Source: Solimonas thermocellulolyticum
Lineage (GTDB): Bacteria > Pseudomonadota > Gammaproteobacteria > Nevskiales > Nevskiaceae
Assembly: GCF_040327995.1 (NCBI RefSeq)
Contig: NZ_JBEPIJ010000009.1
Coordinates: 72,692-136,691 of the forward strand
Length of the DNA: 64,000 nt
Reading direction: 5' to 3'
In this document: piece after piece, positions 47,656 through 58,755 of the stretch
Numbering within the stretch: the first letter of the stretch is position 1
Layout of the letters: the number at the start of each line of letters is the position of its first letter
The notes under the pieces: generated by a model
The model's input: only the letters and a program-made list of their open reading frames with translations
Told to the model about the DNA's origin: nothing
Database searches by the model: none
Program-made: the position numbers and the translations under genes

Positions 47656-48984
47656 GTGAACTCCCTACGCACGCGCCTGCTGGTCGCGGCAGCCTTGATC
47701 GTCGTCGCCTTCGGCAGCCTCACCGGGCTGATCCTCGAGCGTTCGTTCCAGAACGCCATGCTGCAGGCCCAGCAGGACAAGATGCAGACGCTGGTGTACT
47801 CCCTGCTGGGTGCAGCCTCGACGAATGCTTTCGGCGAACTGACCATCGCGCTCGAGGCAGTGCCCGATCCTCGTCTGCGCCAGCCGCTGTCCGGGCTGGA
47901 AGCCGCGCTGTTCGACGACGAAGGCGTCATCGTCTGGAGCTCGGCGGATTTTCTGCGCCTGCGACCGCCCGCGAGCCCGGAGGTGGGCGAGTGGCGATTC
48001 GAGCGGCTCGCCGATCCCAATGCCTTCGCCTTGAGCTTTGGCCTGCGCTGGATCGACTCGGCCGACGATCCGCGACGCTACACCATCGTCGTGCTCGAAG
48101 ACGCCAATGCCTGGGACCGTCAGCTCGGCACCTTCCGACGCACACTGTGGTTCTGGCTCGGCGCCACGCTGGCCGCGCTCACGCTCGCCCTTTTGCTGCT
48201 ATTGCGCTGGGGCTTGAAGCCGCTACGCCAGCTCGGCAGCGAGTTGCAGCGCATCGAGCGCGGGGAGCAGCAGCAGATCCAGGGTCACTATCCGCAGGAG
48301 ATCCAGCCGCTGGCGCGCGATCTCAATACGATGATCACCGCGGAGCGCAACCAGCAGACGCGCTATCGCAATGCGCTCGGCGATCTGGCGCACACGCTCA
48401 AGACACCGCTCGCCGTGCTGCGCGGCATGACCGCGCAGAGCGGGCTGGACGAGGGCTTTCGGTGCCAGCTCGGCGAGCAGATCGACCGCATGCAGCACAT
48501 CGTCGACCACCAGTTACGACGCGCCGCCGCCGCCGGCACCCGCACGCTGACCGAGCCGGTCGCGCTGCGCAGCCTGTGCGACAAGCTGCTCACCGCGATC
48601 GTGAAGGTCTATGCCGACAAGCGGCTGCAGGTGGACAACGCGGTGCCCGAGCATCTGCGCCTGCGCGCCGACCAGGGGGACCTCTACGACCTGCTCGGCA
48701 ACCTCATCGACAACGCCGCCAAGTACGGAAACGGTCAGCTGCGCGTCAGTGCCTTGAGCGGCTCGCGGCAATGCCTGATCGTGGTCGAGGACGATGGTGC
48801 CGGCTTTCCACCACAGGCCGAACACCTGCTGCAGCGCGGCGCACGAGCCGACGAGCGCCAGCCCGGCCAGGGCCTCGGTCTTGCCGCCGTGGCCGACATC
48901 GTCCGGGCCTACGGTGGTCGCCTGCTGCTCGACCGCTCGCCCTTGGGCGGCGCAAAAGTGATCGTTGCGCTGCCGCTGCGTTGA
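47656..48984 (+). CDS. PhoQ-like sensor histidine kinase
   Basis: 442 aa. Two membrane helices (LLVAAALIVVAFGSLTGLIL and FWLGATLAALTLALLLLLRW) enclose a periplasmic sensor of about 130 residues; HAMP follows. The H-box LGDLAHTLKTPLAVLRGM is of the PhoQ kind. The ATP domain has LIDNAAKYGN (N box), DDGAGFP (G1) and GQGLGLAAVADIV (G2). GTG start. It probably senses divalent cations or envelope state, by family; the acidic patch typical of PhoQ is not obvious. Confidence 0.92.
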   Translation: MNSLRTRLLVAAALIVVAFGSLTGLILERSFQNAMLQAQQDKMQTLVYSLLGAASTNAFGELTIALEAVPDPRLRQPLSGLEAALFDDEGVIVWSSADFLRLRPPASPEVGEWRFERLADPNAFALSFGLRWIDSADDPRRYTIVVLEDANAWDRQLGTFRRTLWFWLGATLAALTLALLLLLRWGLKPLRQLGSELQRIERGEQQQIQGHYPQEIQPLARDLNTMITAERNQQTRYRNALGDLAHTLKTPLAVLRGMTAQSGLDEGFRCQLGEQIDRMQHIVDHQLRRAAAAGTRTLTEPVALRSLCDKLLTAIVKVYADKRLQVDNAVPEHLRLRADQGDLYDLLGNLIDNAAKYGNGQLRVSALSGSRQCLIVVEDDGAGFPPQAEHLLQRGARADERQPGQGLGLAAVADIVRAYGGRLLLDRSPLGGAKVIVALPLR

Positions 48985-48996
48985 TCCGGAGCGCCG

Positions 48997-49554
48997 TCAC
49001 GGGGTGCGGATGAAGTGCGCGCGGTAGTACGCCAGCTCGGCGATCGACTCGCGGATGTCGTCCAGCGCGAGATGTGACGAGGTCTTGGTCAAGCCCTTGG
49101 CCAGATCCGGCGCCCAGCGCTGGCACAGCTCTTTGAGCGTGCTGACGTCGAGATTGCGGTAATGGAAATACCGTTCGAGCTGCGGCATCCAGCGTGCGAG
49201 GAAGCGCCGATCCTGGCAGATCGAGTTGCCGCACATCGGCGAGGCACCGGCCGGCACCCAGGCCGACAGAAACGCCAGCGTCTCGGCCTCGGCCTGCGCC
49301 TCGTCGACGGTGCTCTGGCGCACGCGCTCGGTCAGCCCGGAGCCGCCGTGCTGGCGCGTGTTCCACTCGTCCATCGCGGCGAGCTCGTCGTCGGATTGGT
49401 GGATCGCCAGCACCGGCCCTTGCGCGAGCACGTTGAGCTGGCTGTCGGTGACGACAGTCGCGATCTCGATGATGCGGTGGCGCTCGGGGACGAGCCCGGT
49501 CATTTCCAGGTCGATCCAGATCAAGTTGCTGGGGTCGGGTTTGATGACGGACAT
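48997..49554 (-). CDS. orn: Oligoribonuclease
   Basis: 185 aa DEDDh exonuclease. The DEDD residues are in LIWIDLEMTGLVPERHRIIE (Asp-Glu), GNSICQDRRFLARWMPQLE (Asp) and SSHLALDDIRESIAELAYYR (His-Asp). It degrades 2-5 nt RNA and pGpG. I use the ATG at 49554 (MSVIKPDPSN); a GTG 15 codons upstream is the longer reading. Opposite strand to its neighbours, convergent with the kinase gene. Confidence 0.97.
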   Translation of the reverse strand: MSVIKPDPSNLIWIDLEMTGLVPERHRIIEIATVVTDSQLNVLAQGPVLAIHQSDDELAAMDEWNTRQHGGSGLTERVRQSTVDEAQAEAETLAFLSAWVPAGASPMCGNSICQDRRFLARWMPQLERYFHYRNLDVSTLKELCQRWAPDLAKGLTKTSSHLALDDIRESIAELAYYRAHFIRTP

Positions 49555-49616
49555 GGCGCGATCGACGGTGCTATCGTGAGTCGCGCGACAGACTGCCACA
49601 AGCGAGGAGAACCAGC

Positions 49617-50984
<1,368 letters not shown>

Positions 50985-51055
50985 CGCGATGGCCCGACGC
51001 GAATCCGTGCGGCCACCCCGGCCTCGATCGCTCGACCTCGCCCTTGCCCAACCCC

Positions 51056-51907
51056 ATGCACGAAACCATCGCCGTCGTCTTCGATTTCGACGATACCCTC
51101 GCGCCCGACACCACCTCGGGTTTTCTGCGCCACTGCGGTCTGGACGACGTGGGCCGCTTCTGGCGAGAGTGCGTCGACCCTCGGGTCACGCGCGAGGACT
51201 GGGATCCGGTACCGGCCTATCTGTACGAGATGATCGTCGCGGCGCGCGACGGCCGGTTGCCGCCGATCACGCGCGAGCGTCTGGCCGACTGGGGGCGTAT
51301 GGCCCCCCTGCACCCCGGCGTCGAGACCCTGTTCGCACGCCTGCGTCGCGCGGCACGCGATGCCAACCCCCGGGTCAATCTGGAGTTCTACGTGATCTCC
51401 AGCGGCATCGGCGACGTGCTACGCCACACCCGTATCGCCCATGAACTCACCGATCTGTGGGCCTCGGAGTTCCATTACGACGAACGCGGTCATGCCGTGT
51501 TCCCGCGGCGCGTGATCAGCTTCACCGACAAGACGCGCTACCTGTTCCACGTCCAGAAGGGTCTGGTCGGCCCGCAGCACCGCGGCAAGCCCTTCGAGGT
51601 CAACCGCAAGTTACCCGCGGAGCGGTTGCGCGTACCGCTGAACCAGATGATCTTCGTCGGCGACGGTTACACCGACATCCCGTGCTTCTCGCTGCTCAAG
51701 CAGCACGGTGGCGTGCCGATCGCGGTCTACGACCGCCAGCGCGAAGACAAATGGGGCAACGCCTTCCAGTTCGTCCGCGATGGCCGCGTCGCCAATCTGC
51801 ATTCGGCCAACTACCGCGAAGACTCGGACCTATCGACATTTCTGCTGATGGCCGTGCGCAGCCTGTGCACCGACATCGCGCTGGCCGCGCGGACTTATCA
51901 GGGCTGA
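51056..51907 (+). CDS. HAD-family phosphoserine-phosphatase-like hydrolase
   Basis: 283 aa. Motif I VVFDFDDTLAPDT has the catalytic Asp pair, YVISSGIGDVL carries motif II Ser, the linker KLP and GDGYTDIPCF carries motif IV. The cap region is helical. It sits 4 bp upstream of the gamma-synthase/lyase gene. Substrate unknown; serine metabolism would suit its neighbours. I start at the ATG at 51056; a TTG at 51044 is in frame. Confidence 0.8.
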   Translation: MHETIAVVFDFDDTLAPDTTSGFLRHCGLDDVGRFWRECVDPRVTREDWDPVPAYLYEMIVAARDGRLPPITRERLADWGRMAPLHPGVETLFARLRRAARDANPRVNLEFYVISSGIGDVLRHTRIAHELTDLWASEFHYDERGHAVFPRRVISFTDKTRYLFHVQKGLVGPQHRGKPFEVNRKLPAERLRVPLNQMIFVGDGYTDIPCFSLLKQHGGVPIAVYDRQREDKWGNAFQFVRDGRVANLHSANYREDSDLSTFLLMAVRSLCTDIALAARTYQG

Positions 51908-51911
51908 TCCC

Positions 51912-53072
<1,161 letters not shown>

Positions 53073-53082
53073 AAATCGCCGA

Positions 53083-53100
53083 CCTCGGCCCCCGCCGAGG
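53083..53100 (+). terminator. Weak hairpin after the transsulfuration gene
   Basis: CCTCGGC-CCCC-GCCGAGG, a perfect 7 bp stem, lies 10 bases after the stop. No T-run follows, so it may be a processing or partial-termination structure rather than a full terminator. Confidence 0.4.
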
Positions 53101-53282
53101 GCTCTGGCTGGGCTTGCGCGTCGCGCCGTTCATGATCCGTCGACCACCGATCGGGCGCTCCGCACACGGGCGCCTGCGCGCCAGTGCAGCACACGAGGCC
53201 CTCGGCTGATGTCCGCCAAACCGACAGCGAGCGTCCGATGGGAGGACACCGCTCACGCCAGGGCCGAGACTAGCTCTCCGTA

Positions 53283-53295
53283 AATCAATGACTTG
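53283..53295. promoter_or_regulatory. IHF-like site before the second sigma54 operon
   Basis: AATCAATGACTTG fits WATCAANNNNTTR at every defined position. It shares AATCAATGA with the psp IHF site and lies 29 bases upstream of the -24 GG, against 31 in psp. Upstream dyads GGCGC-CTGC-GCGCC (53169-53182) and GTCC/GGAC (53233-53247) are possible activator sites, unproven. Confidence 0.6.
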
Positions 53296-53310
53296 AGATG
53301 GGTCTGGTGC

Positions 53311-53325
53311 GGGCACGGGGTTTGC
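53311..53325 (+). promoter_or_regulatory. Sigma54 promoter of the envelope/transport operon
   Basis: GGGCACGGGGTTTGC has GGCAC and TTGC with the invariant GG-N10-GC spacing, closer to consensus in its -12 box than the psp promoter. It lies 37 bp before the outer-membrane-protein start. This predicts that the operon needs an activator with an AAA+ domain; the response regulator at 58752 is the prime candidate. Confidence 0.7.
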
Positions 53326-53361
53326 GCGGTGGATGGGTGTACCCCACTCGGAGCCCGTCCC

Positions 53362-53865
53362 ATGAAACATCGTCTTGGCGCATTCCTCGTGCTGGCGTTT
53401 GCGCTGCTGTCCACCGCGCACGCACGGCCGGGTAACGATGGCTTCGTCGGCGGCAGCCTCGGCACTGCCCGGGTCGATGGCGGCGAGTTCGACGGCCGCA
53501 ACGAGGGCTACAAGCTGTTCCTCGGCTCGCAGGGCGCGGTGTTCGGCAGCGAGCTCGGCTACCTCGATCTCGCCCGTCTCGGTGGCGGTCGTGACGCGCC
53601 CGACAGCCAGGGCTACACGCTGGCGCTGAGCGCCGGGGGGCCGGTCACGCCGCTGCTCTTCCCGTACGCCAGGGTTGGTCTGCTGTTCGCGCGCACCGAA
53701 GGCGGCTCTGTCGCCCGGCGGCTGCGGGACCACGAGCCCTTCTACGGCATCGGGCTGCGCGTCCGCCTGCTGCCCCGATGGTCGCTGCGCGCCGAGTACG
53801 AGCGCTTCGACATCGCGCGGCAGGACGTGGACCTGTTCAGCGCCGGCATCGAACTGCGGTTCTGA
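53362..53865 (+). CDS. Outer-membrane beta-barrel protein, OmpA-like
   Basis: 167 aa. Signal peptide KHRLGAFLVLAFALLSTAHA ends near residue 21. The mature part alternates polar and nonpolar residues (GFVGGSLGTARVDGGEFDGR, EGYKLFLGSQGAVFGSELGY), and ends LFSAGIELRF with a C-terminal Phe, the Bam-recognised signature of 8-strand barrels. First gene after the sigma54 promoter. Function unknown: a small OmpA/porin-type barrel may stabilise the envelope or serve as a sensor partner. I start at ATG 53362; an upstream in-frame extension would cross the promoter. Confidence 0.8.
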   Translation: MKHRLGAFLVLAFALLSTAHARPGNDGFVGGSLGTARVDGGEFDGRNEGYKLFLGSQGAVFGSELGYLDLARLGGGRDAPDSQGYTLALSAGGPVTPLLFPYARVGLLFARTEGGSVARRLRDHEPFYGIGLRVRLLPRWSLRAEYERFDIARQDVDLFSAGIELRF

Positions 53866-53905
53866 TCCCGCCTTCAACGTCCCCACAACCCATAGGAGCA
53901 CGACC

Positions 53906-54574
53906 ATGAAAAGGAAGACACTCCAGATCGTTCTGCTTTCGATCACGGCCAGCGGGGCCATCGGTACCGTCATGGCCCAACCGCCCCATGACCGGCCGCC
54001 AACTCATGCCGTGCCGTCGGCGCAGGCCGAGCCGACCTTCACCGGAACCGTCAAGCAGTACCTGCTCAACCCGCATGGCGAAGTCGATGGCCTGCTGCTC
54101 GACGACGGCAGCCAGGTGAAGTTTCCGCCGCACCTCGGCGAGGAGCTCGCGGCCACGGCGCGCCCCGGCGACACGGTGAGTGTGCAGGGATGGCGCGAGG
54201 GCCATGGCGAGATCAAGGCCTACGCCATCACCGGCGGCAGCGGCGTGACCGTGGTCGACCGGCCGCCCGCCTGGCATGAGCGCAAGCCGCCGAAGCACTG
54301 GCGACAGATGACGCTCAGCCCGATGTCGGCGCAGGGCGTGGTGCAACACCTGCTCTTCGGCAAGCACGGCGAGATCAAGGGCGTGGTGCTTGACGACGGC
54401 ACCATCGTGCGCTTCCCGCGGCCCAAGCACACCAGCCACATGCTCTCCGGTGTACTCCGGGTCGGCGAGCCCCTCAGCGCCCACGGCTACGGCACCGAGA
54501 ACGCCTACGGCCGCGTGCTGGAAGCCGAATCGGTCAGCGCCGGCGGCCGCGATCTGCCGCTGTACCACCGTTGA
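53906..54574 (+). CDS. Periplasmic protein with two DUF5666-like repeats
   Basis: 222 aa. Signal peptide MKRKTLQIVLLSITASGAIG ending near VMA (about residue 24). Two related repeats follow: FTGTVKQYLLNPHGEVDGLL then LDDGSQVKFPPHLGEELAA, and AQGVVQHLLFGKHGEIKGVV then LDDGTIVRFPRPKHTSHML. Each ends in a G/S-x-V-x-G-type beta strand, suggesting two small OB-like or beta-sandwich domains. Excellent TAGGAG ribosome site. Function unknown; it lies in the sigma54 operon, and His-rich patches (HHxx-poor but WHERKPPKHW) might bind metal, which is only a guess. Confidence 0.75.
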   Translation: MKRKTLQIVLLSITASGAIGTVMAQPPHDRPPTHAVPSAQAEPTFTGTVKQYLLNPHGEVDGLLLDDGSQVKFPPHLGEELAATARPGDTVSVQGWREGHGEIKAYAITGGSGVTVVDRPPAWHERKPPKHWRQMTLSPMSAQGVVQHLLFGKHGEIKGVVLDDGTIVRFPRPKHTSHMLSGVLRVGEPLSAHGYGTENAYGRVLEAESVSAGGRDLPLYHR

Positions 54575-54588
54575 TCGACACGCCAGCC

Positions 54589-55809
54589 ATGCAGACGCTC
54601 GCGCTCGCCGTCTTCGGTCTCACCTACCTCGGCATGGCCGCAGGCGGCGTGCGCGGGCTGGCCGTGGACCGCGCCTGGATCGCGCTGTCCGGCGCCTGCC
54701 TGCTGCTGCTCGTCGGCTCGATCAGCGGCGCGCTGCCGCTTGAAGCGGCGCTGGCGCATCTGGATGCGCCGACGCTGCTGCTGCTGCTCGGTCTGATGCT
54801 GATCGCCGCCCGTGCCGAGGCCTCGGGCCTGTTCGTCCGCATCGAGCACGCGCTGGCGGCATGGCGCGAGCGACCGGCCCTTTTGCTGGCCGGCATCATC
54901 GCCGTCAGCGGCGTGCTCAGCGCGGTGCTGGTCAACGATATCGTCGCCTACGCCTTGGCACCGCTACTGTGCCGCTTCTTGCCTCGCCACGGGCTGGATC
55001 CGCGGCCGTTCCTGATCGCGCTCGCCCTGTCCTGCAACGCCGGCTCGGCAGCCAGCCTGATCGGCAATCCGCAGAACGCGCTGATCGGCCAGGCCGGCCG
55101 GCTGGACTTCTGGAACTACGCGGCATTCGCGGCCGTGCCCGCGCTGCTGAGCTTGCTCGCGGTGCACGCCGTGGTCTGGGCCGTGTGGCATCGCCGCTGG
55201 CGCCTGGCGACGGCTGGGCATGCGCCCGCAACGGCGACCACCCCGACGGACTCGCCGCTACCGCTGCTGCTGGCGCTCGCCGGCCTGCTGGCATTGCTGG
55301 CCACACCCCTGCCGCGCGAAATCGCGGTGCTAAGCGTCGCGCTGCTGCTGCTGATGCGGCGCGGTCAGCCCAGTCGCGAACTGGTGGCGCGGGTGGACTG
55401 GAACCTGCTGCTGCTGTTCGGCGGACTGTTCGTGGTTACCGGGATCGCCGCCGAGTCCCGCGCGCTTGGCAATCTCGTCTCGCCGCTGGTGCCGATGGTG
55501 CAGGACTCCATCGGCGGGTTGATCGCCGTCAACCTCGTCGGCGCAAACCTGATCGGCAACGTGCCGCTGACCGTGCTGCTGCTCAAGCTCGGTGCCGACT
55601 GGTCGCAGGAAACACTGCGTGATCTGGCGCTGGTATCGACGCTGGCCGGCAACGCCCTGCTGATCGGGAGCGTGGTCAACCTGATCGTCGCCGAGCGAGC
55701 AAAGGCATGCGGCGTGCACCTCGGTTTCGGCGAGTTCGCCCGCTGCGGATTGCCGGTGACCGTCGCCTCGATGCTGATCGTCACCGCCTGGCTTGTCGTC
55801 TTCTCCTGA
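54589..55809 (+). CDS. SLC13/ArsB-type ion permease
   Basis: 406 aa, about eleven hydrophobic segments. The hallmark loop NAGSAASLIGNPQNALIGQA is present in the first half and NLVGANLIGNVPLTVLLL in the second, the paired re-entrant motifs of the ion-transporter superfamily (ArsB, NhaD, DASS). Substrate cannot be assigned (arsenite, sodium or dicarboxylates are possible). I use the ATG at 54589; a TTG at 54571 overlaps the previous stop. Confidence 0.85.
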   Translation: MQTLALAVFGLTYLGMAAGGVRGLAVDRAWIALSGACLLLLVGSISGALPLEAALAHLDAPTLLLLLGLMLIAARAEASGLFVRIEHALAAWRERPALLLAGIIAVSGVLSAVLVNDIVAYALAPLLCRFLPRHGLDPRPFLIALALSCNAGSAASLIGNPQNALIGQAGRLDFWNYAAFAAVPALLSLLAVHAVVWAVWHRRWRLATAGHAPATATTPTDSPLPLLLALAGLLALLATPLPREIAVLSVALLLLMRRGQPSRELVARVDWNLLLLFGGLFVVTGIAAESRALGNLVSPLVPMVQDSIGGLIAVNLVGANLIGNVPLTVLLLKLGADWSQETLRDLALVSTLAGNALLIGSVVNLIVAERAKACGVHLGFGEFARCGLPVTVASMLIVTAWLVVFS

Positions 55810-55826
55810 AACCCTTGGAGGATCTC

Positions 55827-56108
55827 ATGTTTTTCACACGTCTTCCGATGGCCCTGCTGTGCATCCTGCCAACAGTGGCCTGGGCAGGGCCGCTGTTCAG
55901 CCCGGCCGTGCGTGATTTCTTGACACTACTGCTCTTGGCAGCCATCGCCGTGTTCCTGTGGCGGATCTGGCACGAGCGCCGCCGGCCCGGCCCCGGTGCT
56001 GCCGATGACAGCGCGCTGGCGACGCTGCGGCTGCGCCTGGCGCGCGGCGAGATCGATGCGGCGGAATACGAGCGCCTGCGCCGGCTGCTCGACGGAGATC
56101 GCGGATGA
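55827..56108 (+). CDS. Small membrane protein with SHOCT-like tail
   Basis: 93 aa. The N-terminus looks like a cleavable or uncleaved signal (LPMALLCILPTVAWAGPLF), a second membrane helix follows (FLTLLLLAAIAVFLWRIWHE), and the tail ALATLRLRLARGEIDAAEYE RLRRLL is a SHOCT-type short C-terminal domain. A very good GGAGG site precedes it. It overlaps the MFS gene by 4 bp. Function unknown; SHOCT proteins often bind or organise membrane partners. Confidence 0.75.
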   Translation: MFFTRLPMALLCILPTVAWAGPLFSPAVRDFLTLLLLAAIAVFLWRIWHERRRPGPGAADDSALATLRLRLARGEIDAAEYERLRRLLDGDRG

Positions 56109-57349
56109 GCAGGCAGACCGCAAGCCGGCGCAGCCTGCGCGCGCTCGATGCCGCGAACCTGTTCCTGGCCGATGTGCGCGACGGCATCGGCCCGTTCCTG
56201 GCGATCTACCTGCTGGCCTCGCACGACTGGGACGCCGGACGAATCGGCATCGCGATGTCGGCAATGGGCATCGCGACCCTGATCGCGCAGGGGCCCGCCG
56301 GCGCGCTCATCGACCGCGTGCAGCAGCGGCGCCTGGTGACCGCGGTCGCCAGCGGCACCATCGGCCTGTGCTGCATCCTGATGACCTGGTTCGTCAACCT
56401 GCCTGCCATCGTCTTCTTCCAGGCCCTGATGGGCGTTGCGGCGGCGCTGATCGTGCCTGGCTTGACCGCGATCACGCAGGGCCTGGTCGGCTATCGCGGC
56501 CTGGCGCGGCGGCAGGGTCGCAACGAGGTGTTCAACCATGCCGGCAACATCGTCGCCGCCCTGCTTGCCGGCCTGCTCGGACATTTCGTGGCGCGCGAAT
56601 GGCTGTTCTACTCGGTGGCCCTGTTCGCGCTGGCCTCGGTGATCTCGATCCTGCTGATCCGCGAGCACGAAATCGACCCCGAGCTGGCGCGCGGCGCGCG
56701 CCTTGCCGATGAGACATCACCGGTGAACGAATCGGGGTTGGTCATGCTCCTGCGGCAGCCGGCACTGCTGGCCTTTTCCGTCGCGACATTGGTGTTCCAC
56801 TTTGCCAACGCCGCGATGCTGCCGCTGGCCGGACAGACCCTGAGCGCAGGCACCGAGCGCGGCGCCTCGCTGTACATGAGCGCCTGCATCATCGTCGCGC
56901 AACTGGTGATGATCCCGGTCGCGCATCTAGCGGGCGCGCGCGCCGACCGCTGGGGCCGTCGACCGCTGCTGCTGCTGGCCTTTGCGGTGCTGCCGATCCG
57001 CGGCCTGCTCTACACCGTGCATGACGCCGGCTGGTGGATCGTGGCGGTGCAGCTGCTCGATGGCATCGGCGCCGGCCTGATCGGCGTGCTGACCGTGCTC
57101 ATCGTCTCCGATCTGACCCGTGGCAGCGGGCGATTCAACACCGCGATCGGCGCTGTGGCCGTGGCCCACGGCATCGGCGCGGCGCTGAGCCACGCTTTGG
57201 CCGGACAGGTCGTCGCCGCGCTCGGCTACGACGCGGGCTTTCTGTTTCTTGCTGCCGTCGCGGCGCTGGCGCTGGTCTTCGTCGTGTGCTGCGTGCGCGA
57301 GTCCATGCCGGACCGTGGTTGCCCATCGCCCGCTACACTGCCGGCATGA
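56105..57349 (+). CDS. Major facilitator superfamily transporter
   Basis: 414 aa with about twelve membrane helices. The motif A-like loop AGALIDRVQQRRLVTA after helix 2 and GARADRWGRRPLLLLAFAVL after helix 8 identify MFS. The N-terminal block DAANLFLADVRDGIGPFLAI marks a drug/sugar-like MFS subgroup. It is coupled to the genes on both sides by ATGA overlaps. Substrate unknown. It could export a compound sensed by the kinase that follows. Confidence 0.87.
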   Translation: MSRQTASRRSLRALDAANLFLADVRDGIGPFLAIYLLASHDWDAGRIGIAMSAMGIATLIAQGPAGALIDRVQQRRLVTAVASGTIGLCCILMTWFVNLPAIVFFQALMGVAAALIVPGLTAITQGLVGYRGLARRQGRNEVFNHAGNIVAALLAGLLGHFVAREWLFYSVALFALASVISILLIREHEIDPELARGARLADETSPVNESGLVMLLRQPALLAFSVATLVFHFANAAMLPLAGQTLSAGTERGASLYMSACIIVAQLVMIPVAHLAGARADRWGRRPLLLLAFAVLPIRGLLYTVHDAGWWIVAVQLLDGIGAGLIGVLTVLIVSDLTRGSGRFNTAIGAVAVAHGIGAALSHALAGQVVAALGYDAGFLFLAAVAALALVFVVCCVRESMPDRGCPSPATLPA

Positions 57350-58755
57350 TCTCGCTACGTCGCCGCCTGATCGGTCTGTGGCTGCTGATCGCCCTGGTCG
57401 CGGCGGTGCTTGCAGTCGACCTGTTCCTGCTCTACCGCCACAGCGCCCAGGTGCAGATACGCGATGCCGAGCGGACCATCGAGCAAGCCTGCGCGCAGAT
57501 CGCGCAGGCCGTCGAGAACGGCGCACCGCCGGCCGCTGCGCTCGACGGTCTGTTGCGCCGCTACGCCGGCGTCGAAGGCGGCCTGTGGACACCGCAGCTC
57601 GGCTTCGTCGCCTACGCCTACCCGACCCACGTCGGCGGCGCACCCAAGCAGGACATGCCTGCCACCGAGCTGCCGCTGATCGAGCGGCTGGTGCAGGCGG
57701 CACACAGCCTCGGCGAGGTTCAGCGCGATGCGCGCCGCGGAACCCGGGAGGCCTTCGCCCTGCACGCCTGTCCGGCCGGCGAGCGCGTGGTCTGGACGAT
57801 GATGCGCATCTCGCTGGTGGCCGGCGAGCTGCTGTTCGGCGTTTCGCTCGGCATGGCGTTGCTGCTGGGCTTCGTCGTCGCTGCCGGTCTGTGGCTGGCA
57901 GTGACGCTCGCCGGCTGGTCTGCCAAGCTGGCGCGGTTAGAACGCGCGCTGGCCAGTTATCCGCTGGACGATGGCCCGCCGCTCGAACCGACCGGAGCGC
58001 AAGAGCTCGATCGCATCGTCTCGGCCATCAACGCCCTGCACGCGCGGCTGGCCGAGGCGCGGCGACGCTCCCGCCGGCTGAGCCGCGAGCTCGCGCAATC
58101 CGAGCGCCTTGCGGCGATCGGTCGCACCGCCGCCGCCGTCGCCCACGAGATCCGCAATCCGCTGGCGACGCTGCGTCTGCGCGCGGAAAATGCACTGGCC
58201 GATCCGCAGACCCGTGCGCTGCCGGCACTCGAGGCCGTGCTCGTCCAGGTGCAGCGGCTCGAGACGCTGATGCAGAACCTGCTGACCTTCAGCCAGCCGC
58301 TGCGCATCGAGCCGGCGACGGTGGTGATCGGACCGTGGCTGGATGCCCTGCTCGACGCCGCGCGCGAGCACGCCGCCGCGCGGGGCGTGACGATCACGGC
58401 CGAGAGCCACGGCGAGGACAGCGCGCGCTTCGACGCCCAGTGGCTCGGGCGCGCCGTCGAAAACCTGCTGCGCAATGCGATCCAGCATGCGCCGCCCGGC
58501 AGCAGCGTCCACGTGGCGCTGATCGCCGACGGCGAACACCTGCGCATCAGCGTCACCGACCAGGGCCCGGGCATTCCCGAGGCCCTGCGGGCAACCCTGT
58601 TCGAGCCTTTCGCCAGCGGACGTCCCGATGGCACCGGTCTGGGCCTGGCGCTGGTGCGCGAGATAGCCCGGGCGCACGGCGGCAACGTCCGGCTGGGCGA
58701 GGCCGACGCGGGCACGGAGCTGATCCTCGAAATCCCGCAGCAGTCCCCGACATGA
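57346..58755 (+). CDS. Sensor histidine kinase (NtrB/ZraS type)
   Basis: 469 aa. Two membrane helices (LIGLWLLIALVAAVLAVDLF; LGMALLLGFVVAAGLWLAVT) flank a periplasmic region of about 125 residues. HisKA has TAAAVAHEIRNPLATLRLRA, and the ATP domain has RAVENLLRNAIQHAPPGS (N box), DQGPGIPEALRA (G1) and GTGLGLALVREIARAHGG (G2). NtrB/ZraS-like kinases pair with sigma54 response regulators, as here. It overlaps MFS and the regulator by 4 bp each, so its level should track theirs. Confidence 0.92.
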   Translation: MISLRRRLIGLWLLIALVAAVLAVDLFLLYRHSAQVQIRDAERTIEQACAQIAQAVENGAPPAAALDGLLRRYAGVEGGLWTPQLGFVAYAYPTHVGGAPKQDMPATELPLIERLVQAAHSLGEVQRDARRGTREAFALHACPAGERVVWTMMRISLVAGELLFGVSLGMALLLGFVVAAGLWLAVTLAGWSAKLARLERALASYPLDDGPPLEPTGAQELDRIVSAINALHARLAEARRRSRRLSRELAQSERLAAIGRTAAAVAHEIRNPLATLRLRAENALADPQTRALPALEAVLVQVQRLETLMQNLLTFSQPLRIEPATVVIGPWLDALLDAAREHAAARGVTITAESHGEDSARFDAQWLGRAVENLLRNAIQHAPPGSSVHVALIADGEHLRISVTDQGPGIPEALRATLFEPFASGRPDGTGLGLALVREIARAHGGNVRLGEADAGTELILEIPQQSPT

